DNA from: SIG653 sp045578045
GTDB lineage: Bacteria > Bacillota > Clostridia > Oscillospirales > CAG-382
Assembly: GCA_045578045.1 (NCBI GenBank)
Contig: JAZNJM010000064.1
Coordinates: forward strand, 12,778-76,777
Length of the DNA: 64,000 nt
Direction of reading: 5' to 3'
Shown: positions 38,050-46,234 of the stretch, in pieces
Numbering within the stretch: position 1 is the first letter of the stretch
How the letters are laid out: every line of letters begins with the position of its first letter
The notes under the pieces: generated by a model
The model's database searches: none
What the model was told of the DNA's origin: nothing
The model's input: the letters and a program-made list of their open reading frames with translations, nothing else
Position numbers and translations under genes: made by a program

Positions 38050-39408
38050 ATGAAAAAAAATGATTTATTCCAAGTTAAAATCACCTCAACGGGTAGCGGT
38101 GGAGAAGGCGTTTGCAGAGTTGAAAATATGGCTGTTTTCGTTCCATATTGCGTTGTGGGAGATACGGTTGAAATACGTATTGTTAAAATAAATAAAAGCT
38201 ATGCTTTTGGCAAGGTTGAAAAAATAATAATCTCTTCCCCTTCAAGAACAGAAGCTAAGTGCAAGGTGTTTGGAAAATGCGGCGGCTGTGCTTTACAAAC
38301 AACAGACTACAAAACACAGCTTGAAATAAAAAGAACAAAAGTAAAAGATGCACTTGAAAGAATTGGTGGTTTTTCAAATGTTGAAGTTGAAGAATGTGTT
38401 GGAAGTGAGCCTATTTATGAATACAGAAATAAAGCACAATATCCCGTTGCAAATATAAACGATAAAGCAGAAACGGGGTTTTATGCTCCAAGAAGTCATA
38501 GAATCGTTAAAACGGACGATTGTCCTCTTACAGATTCTGATAGTAAAATTATCGCAAAAATAATAATTGACTTTTTAAATGAAAACAACATAAAAGCATA
38601 TGACGAAGAAACTAAAACAGGTTCTGTCAGACATATTTATACAAGACACGGAGAGAATGAAATTATTGCCGTTATCGTTTCAGCGACCAAAAACATTTCT
38701 CTTGAAAAAAAACTGGTTGAATTACTTCAAAAAGCTCCGCTTAAAAGAAAACTTATGGGTGTGGTTTATAACTACAATCCCATACCCGATAACGTTATTT
38801 TAGGCGATACACACAGAATTTTATATGGAAAAAGCTATATTCACGACACACTTTGCGGAATTGATTTTAAAATTGATTATAAATCATTTTATCAGGTAAA
38901 CAAAAACACAACAGAAAAGCTATATTCAAAAGCCATAGAACTTCTTTCTGCCGCTAAAAATGAAACGATTCTCGACCTATATTGCGGAATAGGAACTATA
39001 ACTCTATGCGCCGCAAAACATTGCGGAAAAATAATTGGCGTTGAAGTTGTGGAAGAAGCGATAAACGATGCTAAAGAGAACGCAAAAGCAAACGGAATAA
39101 CAAACGCAGAATTTTACGTTGGAACAGCAGAAGAAGTTTGTCCCCGTTTAGTAAGAAATGATCTGAAAGCATCCGGAGTTATTGTCGATCCTCCACGAAA
39201 AGGGTGTGATATGGAATTACTCAAAACAATAGTTTCACTCTCCCCTTCTCGTGTTGTTTACGTTTCCTGCGATCCCGCAACACTTGCAAGAGACGCGAAA
39301 TATCTTTGCGAAAACGGATATTTTCTTGAAAAAGCATATCCTTTTGACCAATTTCCTCAAACAAGCCACGTTGAGACGATTGCTCTATTGATTAAGCAGA
39401 AAGGATAA
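38050..39408 (+). CDS. rlmD: 23S rRNA (uracil-5-)-methyltransferase, RlmD/RumA family
   Basis: A 452-residue SAM-dependent enzyme that makes 5-methyluridine in 23S rRNA. Start 38050 is set by the promoter at 37979-38007 and by GGGAG nine bases upstream. The TRAM domain is at residues 1-58 (IKVTSTGSGGEGVCRVE-like). [4Fe-4S] cysteines are in CKVFGKCGGC (~70-80) plus DDCPL near 160. SAM motif I LDLYCGIGTITL (~307) and the catalytic Cys in VSCDPATLARD (~406) are intact. Firmicutes paralogues (RlmCD) may methylate two positions, so the site is not certain. It overlaps no neighbour and is followed after 7 bases by a small membrane protein. Confidence 0.92.
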   Translation: MKKNDLFQVKITSTGSGGEGVCRVENMAVFVPYCVVGDTVEIRIVKINKSYAFGKVEKIIISSPSRTEAKCKVFGKCGGCALQTTDYKTQLEIKRTKVKDALERIGGFSNVEVEECVGSEPIYEYRNKAQYPVANINDKAETGFYAPRSHRIVKTDDCPLTDSDSKIIAKIIIDFLNENNIKAYDEETKTGSVRHIYTRHGENEIIAVIVSATKNISLEKKLVELLQKAPLKRKLMGVVYNYNPIPDNVILGDTHRILYGKSYIHDTLCGIDFKIDYKSFYQVNKNTTEKLYSKAIELLSAAKNETILDLYCGIGTITLCAAKHCGKIIGVEVVEEAINDAKENAKANGITNAEFYVGTAEEVCPRLVRNDLKASGVIVDPPRKGCDMELLKTIVSLSPSRVVYVSCDPATLARDAKYLCENGYFLEKAYPFDQFPQTSHVETIALLIKQKG

Positions 39409-39415
39409 AGTAAAC

Positions 39416-40033
39416 GTGAAAAAAACGATGTTTTCAAAACCACACAAAACTAAAATACGAAAAAATGAAAGAAAACTACCATCTGATATTTTATTAAATC
39501 AAAAGAGGGTGTTAAAAAAGTCATTCACTGAATATTTATTGATTTCAATTATGTTTTTAATTATGGCTATTATCGTATTTTCAGTTGGTATCTTTTCAGA
39601 CGATTCCTCACACTCCAATCAGATATTTTTTATAGCTTTGCCAATTCTTCTTTTTATAGCTATCACATATGCTTTTATTTCTATTAAGCGTTATTTTCTC
39701 CTTGTTAAAATAAAAAAAATCAGTTCTTTATCTGAAGAGCATATAGAAATAAATTGCAAAAAAGTATCATTTTTATATCATCCTATATCCAGACATTCAT
39801 TTATAATTATTTGTATTATTTTTCAAGACGAAAATGGCAAAAAATATTACAACATATTAAACGGTAACATAATGAATTCATTTTCAGACGTTGAAAGAAA
39901 GAATCTGAAAAAGCTAAAAGAAAATCTCTTAAACGCTAAAGTTTCTCTTTTATGTTATGAAAACACAAATTTTATTATATCGTATCAGTTAAACAAAACA
40001 TTCGAAACATCGAACAACATATCTGAAACATAA
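39416..40033 (+). CDS. Small membrane protein of unknown function (intact copy of a duplicated gene)
   Basis: A 205-residue protein with a basic N-terminus, two membrane helices (~45-63 and ~72-94) and a cytoplasmic C-terminal domain. No family is recognised. GTG start with AAAGGATAAAG overlapping the end of rlmD, so it is probably co-transcribed with it. Part of its 3' half is repeated as a decayed copy at 41765-41966. Confidence 0.65.
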   Translation: MKKTMFSKPHKTKIRKNERKLPSDILLNQKRVLKKSFTEYLLISIMFLIMAIIVFSVGIFSDDSSHSNQIFFIALPILLFIAITYAFISIKRYFLLVKIKKISSLSEEHIEINCKKVSFLYHPISRHSFIIICIIFQDENGKKYYNILNGNIMNSFSDVERKNLKKLKENLLNAKVSLLCYENTNFIISYQLNKTFETSNNISET

Positions 40034-40048
40034 AACAACATAAGAATA

Positions 40049-40103
40049 CCAATGGCTAATCAATAATATTAAATTAGAAAAACTAAGCTAATACAAACTA
40101 AAA
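40049..40103 (+). repeat. Duplicated 3' end of the CPBP protease gene with its flank
   Basis: 55 bases matching 42953-43007 at all but about three positions. The copy here contains the last codons (MANQ-stop) of the CPBP gene without the rest of that gene, so it marks a duplication or deletion junction. Confidence 0.85.
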
Positions 40104-40110
40104 GCGGTCA

Positions 40111-40203
40111 TCAGGTTCTTGACCTGTTCAGGTGGTCCGCCATAAATTGCCCCCTTAAAGTTTTGGCAAAATATCGCTTGTTCAGTTTTTTAGATTTTAC
40201 CAT
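40111..40203 (-). CDS. Possible 30-residue basic small protein
   Basis: ATG at 40203 with AAAGGAG ten bases upstream, 30 codons, TGA stop. The product starts MVKSKKLNKRYFAKTLRG and is strongly basic. A TTGACC element ~65 bases upstream could be a -35 box. It may be a genuine small protein or the stump of a gene truncated when this segment was inserted. Confidence 0.35.
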   Translation of the reverse strand: MVKSKKLNKRYFAKTLRGQFMADHLNRSRT

Positions 40204-40308
40204 TATATTTATTCTCCTTTGATTATTTTATATTCCTTTTGTAAGGTCAATAAAAGTATGAGCGAATAAGGAGAAAAAAGAATTTTCCTCATAAGTTTTT
40301 TTGCTTGG

Positions 40309-40336
40309 TTGTTAATTTCGTATTTTTTAGTATAAT
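40309..40336 (+). promoter_or_regulatory. Possible promoter of the DUF3267 gene
   Basis: TTGTTA, 16 bases, TATAAT, about 40 bases before the TTG start codon. Confidence 0.5.
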
Positions 40337-40374
40337 ACAATTAGATAAACTTGAATTTGACGAGGTGAAGTGAG

Positions 40375-40968
40375 TTGATAAAATTTGTGAAAACAATTGA
40401 TAATATAAGTGAATATCAATGTGGTGAACTTCCTACAACTGCTGAGAAACTTGATGCACCTGTCACAACAGAAGATATGATGAAGAAATCAATACCTATT
40501 GCTATAGCATTATGTCTGATTATGTTTTTGACAATGTTCATTAAGATATTTATGAGTAAATCCATGGTTATTTTTCCGCCAATGGTATTAGGCGGCTGTT
40601 TTCTAGGTTTTTTACTAAATATAGTACATGAATGGTTACATGCGATAGTTTATCCTAAAGAAGCAAATGTAACGATTGGGAAATTGAAAGGTAAAATTGT
40701 ATTTGTAGCGTTGGCATCTTACCCGTTAAAAAGAATTCGTTTTATATTTATGTGTTTATTACCTTTTTTACTTGGGATTCTACCGTTGATGTTATTTATA
40801 TTATCATCTCCTCAAGAAACAGTGTTTAATGGGTTGATGTTTGGAATGGCATGCATGGGAATGGTATCTCCATATCCAGATGTATATAATGTTATTTTAG
40901 TATTAAAACAAACAAAAAGCACTGATAAAATCATGTTCTATGGAGATGATGTTTATCGGATTTCTTGA
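40375..40968 (+). CDS. DUF3267 membrane metalloprotease-like protein
   Basis: A 197-residue membrane protein with helices at ~40-60, ~68-85 and two further pairs. HEWLH (~92-96 within NIVHEWLHAIVYP) is an HExxH zinc motif, as in the DUF3267 (YuxK/YyaC-neighbour) group of putative zincins. TTG start preceded by GAGGTG. Function is unknown in the family. It is part of the cargo between the two halves of a duplicated segment, ahead of a broken kinase gene. Confidence 0.7.
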   Translation: MIKFVKTIDNISEYQCGELPTTAEKLDAPVTTEDMMKKSIPIAIALCLIMFLTMFIKIFMSKSMVIFPPMVLGGCFLGFLLNIVHEWLHAIVYPKEANVTIGKLKGKIVFVALASYPLKRIRFIFMCLLPFLLGILPLMLFILSSPQETVFNGLMFGMACMGMVSPYPDVYNVILVLKQTKSTDKIMFYGDDVYRIS

Positions 40969-40983
40969 TATAAAAGGTGACAG

Positions 40984-41044
40984 ACAAATTCCAATATGTC
41001 GAACAGGTTTCACGATCAGAAAGGGACAGGTTCTTGTGAACCCG
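40984..41044 (+). repeat. Degenerate ~60-bp repeat, copy 1
   Basis: Begins ACAAATTCCAATATGTCGAA and matches 41681-41739 at roughly two thirds of positions. The pair brackets the broken kinase gene. Confidence 0.55.
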
Positions 41045-41086
41045 CCCCTCAGACCGCTGACAAAAGGAATTTCGGGGAGAAAACAT

Positions 41087-41680
41087 ATGATACTTTCATT
41101 ACAAGGGTGTATGGCTGTAGGAAAAACAACAGCGGTACGATATCTACAAGAAAATGCTCCATATGTGAATATTAGTTACGAAATCAATACGGATATTATT
41201 GACGAAGTGAAGCAACGTCAATTAAATAAAAACAAATACGAAGATTATTTGGAAATACAGAAATTGTGGCTAAAAAAAGAAATTGTTCGATATAACAAAG
41301 CAAACGGTTTTATTTGTAGTATTATGGATTTCGGAGCGGAAGAAATTGAATTTTATACATTAAATTATCCCAAAACTATTGGACAAGAATGGGAAATTGA
41401 AAATGCATTACACGAGGAACTTGAGCAAGTTTGAAAGTGTATGCCAACAAGAATATTATTTTTAGATGCCTCAAATGAAGTATTATTAAGACATAAGGAG
41501 AATGATAATACTCGTTCCAGAAACTTCTTCGAACATCATTTAAAATATTTATTGCCATTAAAAAGAAAATGGTTTATAGGAAAAGAAAATGTTGATGTTT
41601 TGAATGTGGATAATCTGAATGCAGATGAGGTTGGAAAAAAAGTAAAAGAATGGGTTGACTTCTGCATTGAACATTATTAA
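41087..41680 (+). pseudogene. P-loop (deoxynucleoside kinase-like) gene interrupted by an in-frame TGA
   Basis: ATG at 41087 with GGGGAGA upstream. Walker A is LQGCMAVGKTTA (~4-15). The frame stops at TGA 41432-41434 after 115 codons. Exactly the same frame continues two codons later at an ATG (41441) for 79 more codons, with RILFLDASNEVLLRH and NTRSRNFFE, the C-terminal half expected for nucleoside/nucleotide kinase folds. A single CGA-to-TGA change explains it. The two halves could be separately translated, but a split kinase is unlikely to work. Confidence 0.75.
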
Positions 41681-41739
41681 ACAAATTCAAATATGTCAAA
41701 CAGTTTGAACGAAAAGAAAATGTCGGTTAAAAGAACTCG
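41681..41739 (+). repeat. Degenerate ~60-bp repeat, copy 2
   Basis: Begins ACAAATTCAAATATGTCAAA immediately after the kinase stop codon; partner of 40984-41044. Confidence 0.55.
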
Positions 41740-41764
41740 TTCCTTTTATTATATACTCTGTCCA

Positions 41765-41966
41765 CATTTTTATATCACCCTATATCCAAACATTTATTTA
41801 TAATTATTTGTATTATTTATCAAGACGAAAAAGGCAAAAAGTATTACAACATATTAAAAGTATTACAACATATTAAACGATAACATAATGAATTTATTTT
41901 CAGAAAATAAAAGAAAAAAGCTGAAAGAAAAGCTCTCAAAGGATAAAGTTTCTCTTTTATGTTACG
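41765..41966 (+). pseudogene. Decayed partial copy of the 39416 membrane-protein gene
   Basis: About 200 bases closely match 39768-39960 (shared TATATCA(T/C)CCTATATCCA, TTTATAATTATTTGTATTAT, GTTTCTCTTTTATGTTA). An internal tandem duplication of ~20 bases around 41850-41875 and small deletions break the frame; no start or full-length frame survives. The rest of 41740-42088 holds nothing recognised. Confidence 0.85.
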
Positions 41967-42088
41967 CCCCAAAAAAGTAAATAAAAATGATTTGCCAAAG
42001 GGGCAAAAATTAGTCCGCCTTGATTTTGTTCTATTAATTACAATTTAGAAATTAGGTGTAATATTATATTATCAATACAAAGGAAAGG

Positions 42089-42115
42089 ATGAATAAAAAA
42101 TATATTTGCGTGTAG
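42089..42115 (+). CDS. Possible 8-residue leader peptide
   Basis: AAAGGAAAGG directly before ATG, then MNKKYICV and TAG. The TAG is immediately followed by the ATG of the CPBP gene, which itself lacks a good RBS. This suggests translational coupling, or the shortened start of an older frame. Confidence 0.35.
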   Translation: MNKKYICV

Positions 42116-42970
42116 ATGATGAAAATGAAAAAAGTAATATTTTCAAAGCCAATATTAAGCTGTGTGCTTATTTTTCTTATTTGCTGTTTCGCAAGAGTTG
42201 TAGAATACTTCTTTATAAGAACAGACGAAACAATTCTGGCTGAGAACTTTATACATAAGGTTTTTGGTATAATTGTTTTAGCTGCAATACTTATTTTAAC
42301 AAAGCTTTCTTGGAACAGCATAGGATTTACTAAAACCAAGATTGCGCAGAATTTTGTAAAAGGTTTATTATTGGGAACTTCTTGTTTTTCTGTTGCTTAT
42401 CTTGCAGAATGTATTCTTCTGTATTGCATTAACGGAAATGTTCGGCTCTCTGTTTATACAAGCGGTTTTTCTCTGAACGGCGAGACTATTGCACAAAACG
42501 GCATTGGATTTATTTTCCTTTGTATCACTTTCAACCTTATAAATGTCTGGATGGAAGAAGGTGTTTTCCGAGGACTTTTCTCTCGTCTGCTTGATAACAA
42601 AATGAGCTTCACAGGTAAAGCGGTTTTTATTGCCTTATTGTTTGGAGTCTGGCATTGGGTTATGCCTATTAGAGACTATATTGAAGGCAACTCATCCTTC
42701 GGTAATTTTCTTGTAATGGGAATCGGATATATTATCTTGTCCGGTATTATGAGTATAAAATGGTCGATACTTTATAGAATAACAGGCTCACTTTGGATGG
42801 GGTTGGGAGACCATTTGTTTAACAACATTATTGTAACAAATTGTCTTCACGTAATATCTAATGGTGAAGCTGACAGTATGCAGATTATAAGGATTTTAAT
42901 CGGACAGCTTATATCTTTTACTTTGGTTATTATTTACTACAACAAAAAAATGCCAATGGCTAATCAATAA
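42116..42970 (+). CDS. CPBP (CAAX/Abi-type) intramembrane metalloprotease
   Basis: A 284-residue protein with about eight membrane helices. The catalytic motifs of the family are all present: EEGVFRG (~147-153, EExxxR), FGVWHWV (~178-184) and GDHLFNN (~230-236). Related proteins in Firmicutes serve in bacteriocin self-immunity or peptide maturation; here no bacteriocin gene is adjacent, so the substrate is open. Start codon ATGATG directly abuts a tiny upstream frame and depends on it for ribosome loading. The last codons and the flank are duplicated at 40049-40103. Confidence 0.85.
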   Translation: MMKMKKVIFSKPILSCVLIFLICCFARVVEYFFIRTDETILAENFIHKVFGIIVLAAILILTKLSWNSIGFTKTKIAQNFVKGLLLGTSCFSVAYLAECILLYCINGNVRLSVYTSGFSLNGETIAQNGIGFIFLCITFNLINVWMEEGVFRGLFSRLLDNKMSFTGKAVFIALLFGVWHWVMPIRDYIEGNSSFGNFLVMGIGYIILSGIMSIKWSILYRITGSLWMGLGDHLFNNIIVTNCLHVISNGEADSMQIIRILIGQLISFTLVIIYYNKKMPMANQ

Positions 42971-43007
42971 TAGTAAATTAGAAAAATCAAGCTAATACAA
43001 ACTAAAA
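42953..43007 (+). repeat. Second copy of the CPBP 3'-end repeat
   Basis: Intact partner of 40049-40103; it spans the end of the CPBP gene and 37 bases beyond it. Confidence 0.85.
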
Positions 43008-43087
43008 CAAAGCTATAAGCAAGAAAAAAGTTAAAACAGACAAATTCGACTAAAAACAAAGAAAGAAATATAAAAAGGAGGATAAAG

Positions 43088-44143
43088 GTGAAAGAAGAAA
43101 AAAACGTTTTGGAATATATATGTGAGACAATTAAAAATGCTGTTGATGACAAATTTGTTCTTCCTCTTTCCTCTTGGCAGACAAGCTCTCCTAAATCAGA
43201 AGAAATCAATAATCTATTCGTTAAAGAAGTTAATGCATACAAGTCGGCTCCTCCCTCTCCCTGCAGCAAAGCAAACTCTATGAAGCTCTTGAAGCGTTTA
43301 GCCCGAAAGGATTTTAACGAATTTTGGACAGCTCCTGCTTCAGAATATTTTCCCGCAGTGAGTGAAGGAACAATGAAGCTTTGCGAAAGCATTTATCCTC
43401 ACGATGATGCAATTTCCCACGCTAAAGCACTAATTTCAACCCTATCGTCAAAAGAGTTGGCAAAGGATTTTCTATACGGAGTGTCTCATAATGCTCCTGA
43501 ATATAGAACTGCTCTTCCCTGTTATTATTATATTAAAAATTTGCCAGAGCATAAATTCCAAAAGAAATTTGTTGGTTCTATCGTTGAAAAAAACGGACAA
43601 TGGAAAGATGTCTACAACGAAAACAAATGTGAAATATGTGGATATAGTCATTCCTTAAGTAAAGAGCCTAAATATCAGTTTTGGAGTATCAATATTGATA
43701 TGAAGAATTTTTATTTTGATGCTCATATGACACGAAGCTCTCTTAATGAAGCAATTATTTTTTTAGAAGAATATAAAAAGTTACCACGCCCCGAACATTC
43801 GTCAAACGATTATTTTCATTTTATGAAAATCATTGAAATAATTGAAAACACGCCTGAAAATATGACTTCTGGAAAATTACGTAAAGAATTAAAAAAATCA
43901 GGATTACTTAAAATGACTTTTGACCAGATAGAGTTTTTTATTAACACTCTTGGATATCTTGACATTCTTCATTCCGAAGATTCATATGGTATGATTTATA
44001 CTCACACTTCAGAAAAAGATATGCTTCTCCCCCTAAGTGATAGAGGCTTTGCAGAACATCCCGTTAATCGTTGGACAAGAAAATGCGGCATTGACTACAA
44101 AAGCATTTCAACGCTTTTTGACGGTATTTACGAACAATGCTGA
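43088..44143 (+). CDS. Protein of unknown function with a CxxC pair
   Basis: A 351-residue, soluble, mixed-charge protein. A single CEICGY motif (~182-187) may bind metal with partners elsewhere. The C-terminal ~100 residues (SGKLRKELKKSGLLKMTFDQIEFFINTLGYLDIL) look like a winged-helix segment. No family is recognised. GGAGG precedes the GTG start. The end of the gene (LFDGIYEQC-stop) is copied three more times downstream as 44-bp tandem repeats. Confidence 0.6.
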   Translation: MKEEKNVLEYICETIKNAVDDKFVLPLSSWQTSSPKSEEINNLFVKEVNAYKSAPPSPCSKANSMKLLKRLARKDFNEFWTAPASEYFPAVSEGTMKLCESIYPHDDAISHAKALISTLSSKELAKDFLYGVSHNAPEYRTALPCYYYIKNLPEHKFQKKFVGSIVEKNGQWKDVYNENKCEICGYSHSLSKEPKYQFWSINIDMKNFYFDAHMTRSSLNEAIIFLEEYKKLPRPEHSSNDYFHFMKIIEIIENTPENMTSGKLRKELKKSGLLKMTFDQIEFFINTLGYLDILHSEDSYGMIYTHTSEKDMLLPLSDRGFAEHPVNRWTRKCGIDYKSISTLFDGIYEQC

Positions 44144-44290
44144 AACAATAAAATACACTTTTTGACAGTATTTACAAATAATACTGAAACAATAAAATAC
44201 GCTTTTTGAGGGTATTTACGAATAATACTGAAACAATAAAATACGCTTTTTGACAGTATTTACGAATAATACTAAACCGCTTTAAATACT
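44115..44290 (+). repeat. Four 44-bp tandem repeats seeded by the end of a gene
   Basis: Units at 44115-44158, 44159-44202, 44203-44246 and 44247-44290, each beginning TTTTTGA(C/G)(G/A)GTATTTAC. Unit 1 contains the last coding bases and stop codon of the upstream gene; the others are out-of-gene copies with scattered substitutions. Confidence 0.95.
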
Positions 44291-44314
44291 CTTTTAAAGC
44301 TGAAAGGAGAAATA

Positions 44315-44887
44315 ATGCTTTTAGATAATACAAGCAAATATAAATCGTGGAATAATCTGAAAAAACAGATAAATGGTCTATTATGCGATTCTCTCAAAGG
44401 AAAAATTTCATATTTTTATACAAGGTATCACGGAGTACATAATGCATACGGAAGAGCCACAATCAATTATTTTAATAAAGAGATTATTTCTTTCTCTTGG
44501 CTTGAAGAAATGTATCAAGGTGCTGACGTTGCAGAGCAATACGAAAAAATGAACGTTGTTTCTTCGCCTGATGAAAGTTTTGAGGAAAGCATAAAAAGAT
44601 ATAAAGAAGTCAGCGATGAGGTTTCCAAAAAAATATGGATGCCTGAGGGGTTACTTTGCGAAGGAGACTTTATCAATTCCATAACAATTTATCTGAAAAC
44701 AGATATTAAGACAGCATTAAATTCAGAAAATTATCTTTTGAGAGTTTTTTCATATATGGACAGGAGAATTGGAAAGAGAACCCTTTTAAAAATCAAAGAC
44801 GAGGTTGAAACGCTTCCCCAGTGGGTGAAACAATTTTATTATATTCGTTGCGAAGCAGAGATATTATCTTTTTCCGAAGCAAAATAA
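44315..44887 (+). CDS. SF0329-like protein of unknown function
   Basis: A 190-residue soluble protein. The N-terminal segment SWNNLKKQINGLLCDSLKGK followed by ISYFYTRYHGVHNAYGRATI matches the pattern of the SF0329 family (short cytoplasmic proteins without known role, often in accessory regions beside toxin-immunity-like genes). AAAGGAG precedes the ATG. Confidence 0.6.
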   Translation: MLLDNTSKYKSWNNLKKQINGLLCDSLKGKISYFYTRYHGVHNAYGRATINYFNKEIISFSWLEEMYQGADVAEQYEKMNVVSSPDESFEESIKRYKEVSDEVSKKIWMPEGLLCEGDFINSITIYLKTDIKTALNSENYLLRVFSYMDRRIGKRTLLKIKDEVETLPQWVKQFYYIRCEAEILSFSEAK

Positions 44888-45007
44888 ACGTAATAATGAC
44901 AGCTTTAATAAACGGTAGTTTTTCTTTTCAAAATTGATAATATAGATTTGTCATTTTAAACTTGGAGTATAAAATTGTAATTTTTTATATAGAACGTAAA
45001 TTGGTCG

Positions 45008-45056
45008 TTTTGGGGTTTGAAACTTAAATATGTCTTTTGGGGTTTGAAACTTAAAT
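45008..45056 (+). repeat. 22-bp direct repeat, two copies
   Basis: Identical 22-base sequence beginning TTTTGGGGTTTGAAACTTAA at 45008-45029 and 45035-45056 in the gap between two small genes. Confidence 0.9.
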
Positions 45057-45115
45057 CGTTTTTCAAAAATTTAATTTATATCTCATTATTCTTTTCAGAC
45101 GGAAAATCTTTTTAA

Positions 45116-45508
45116 GTGATAGAAATGTTATTTTACAAATTTAATTCTCAGGACGAAAGGCGTAGTTTGGGCGGTTCTTCATTTATAGAACTTCAATTCT
45201 GTAAATTCCCTTTAAAAACAAAAATTGAATCATTGATTGAAAAGGTCAATTTTTGGGAAAACGATTCTTTGTATATATCTGATTATGAGACTTTTTACAA
45301 TGAATACAAGTATATTTTTAATTGTGGTATTTACAACAATTTGGAAATCGGAGATATGGACTTACACGGAATTAATTATTATTCTCCATCTGAAACAGAC
45401 CGAATTATAGATAAAATTCTAAAATATAAGCCGTTAGATTATGAAACGTTAATCAAGTGGCTTGAAGACTCTAAAGCATATAACGGATTTTACATTTTGG
45501 GATTTTAA
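45116..45508 (+). CDS. Small acidic protein of unknown function
   Basis: A 130-residue soluble protein starting at GTG 45116 or, three codons later, ATG 45125; neither has a strong RBS. The C-terminal half (NLEIGDMDLHGINYY ... DYETLIKWLEDSK) has the compact acidic style of contact-dependent or polymorphic-toxin immunity proteins, but no toxin is visible next to it, so this is only a possibility. Confidence 0.5.
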   Translation: MIEMLFYKFNSQDERRSLGGSSFIELQFCKFPLKTKIESLIEKVNFWENDSLYISDYETFYNEYKYIFNCGIYNNLEIGDMDLHGINYYSPSETDRIIDKILKYKPLDYETLIKWLEDSKAYNGFYILGF

Positions 45509-45571
45509 GCATTATTTTTAAATATTTTATAGTTTAAAGATTGATATAGTTAAGTTTAATCAGGGGAATTT

Positions 45572-46165
45572 ATGCATTTTCAAATTTTAGCCATTATTAT
45601 TTTGCTAACGTTTTACGGATTTTACTTTGGAAAAATGTTATTGCAAAAGAAAAAAGGAATTCAAACAGACCATCTTGGAAAAGTTAAAAAAGGGATTCAA
45701 AAAAGGATTGAAATATCAATGAAAATAGTTTCTATTATTGTTCCAATTTTAGAAGCTATCAGTATTATATTAAACCTTTCATCCTTGCCGTTGGAAATCA
45801 GATATATTGGAATTATTATAGCAATAATTGGAACAGTTATTTTTGCTATTTCCATATTTACAATGAGAGATAGTTGGAGAGCAGGTGTTTCAAGAGAGGA
45901 AAAAACAAAGTTAATAACGTCTGGGATTTATCAATTCAGCAGAAATCCTGCCTTTTTAGGATTTGACCTTGTTTATATTGGAATATCTTTAACGTTTTTC
46001 AACCCTATTTTATTGTTAATCTCTCTACTTTGCGTATTATTGTTTCATTTACAAATTGTATTAGTTGAAGAAAAATTTCTTATTCAGGTATTTGGAAATG
46101 AATATCTGAATTATCAAAATAAGGTCAACAGATACTTAGGGCGAAAATTACAAAGAAAAAAATAA
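45572..46165 (+). CDS. Isoprenylcysteine methyltransferase (ICMT)-like membrane methyltransferase
   Basis: A 197-residue protein with five or so membrane helices. The C-terminal half carries the ICMT/PEMT SAM-binding pattern: TSGIYQFSRNPAFLG (~120-135), then VEEKFLIQVFGNEYLNY and NRYLG near the end. Bacterial members act on small or lipid substrates; no prenylated protein is expected. GGGGAA precedes the ATG. Confidence 0.8.
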   Translation: MHFQILAIIILLTFYGFYFGKMLLQKKKGIQTDHLGKVKKGIQKRIEISMKIVSIIVPILEAISIILNLSSLPLEIRYIGIIIAIIGTVIFAISIFTMRDSWRAGVSREEKTKLITSGIYQFSRNPAFLGFDLVYIGISLTFFNPILLLISLLCVLLFHLQIVLVEEKFLIQVFGNEYLNYQNKVNRYLGRKLQRKK

Positions 46166-46234
46166 TTTTGCATATTTTAAAAATAAAAACACTATGACAC
46201 CATTAAGGCAATAGAAAGAATTCAAGGAAAAGCT

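Noticed and set aside
41432..41434. TGA read as selenocysteine in the kinase gene
   Set aside because: No SECIS-like hairpin stands out just downstream, and the position suits an Arg codon lost by a single transition.
44115..44290. Possible CRISPR array
   Set aside because: Units are contiguous without unique spacers, and the first unit is part of a gene.
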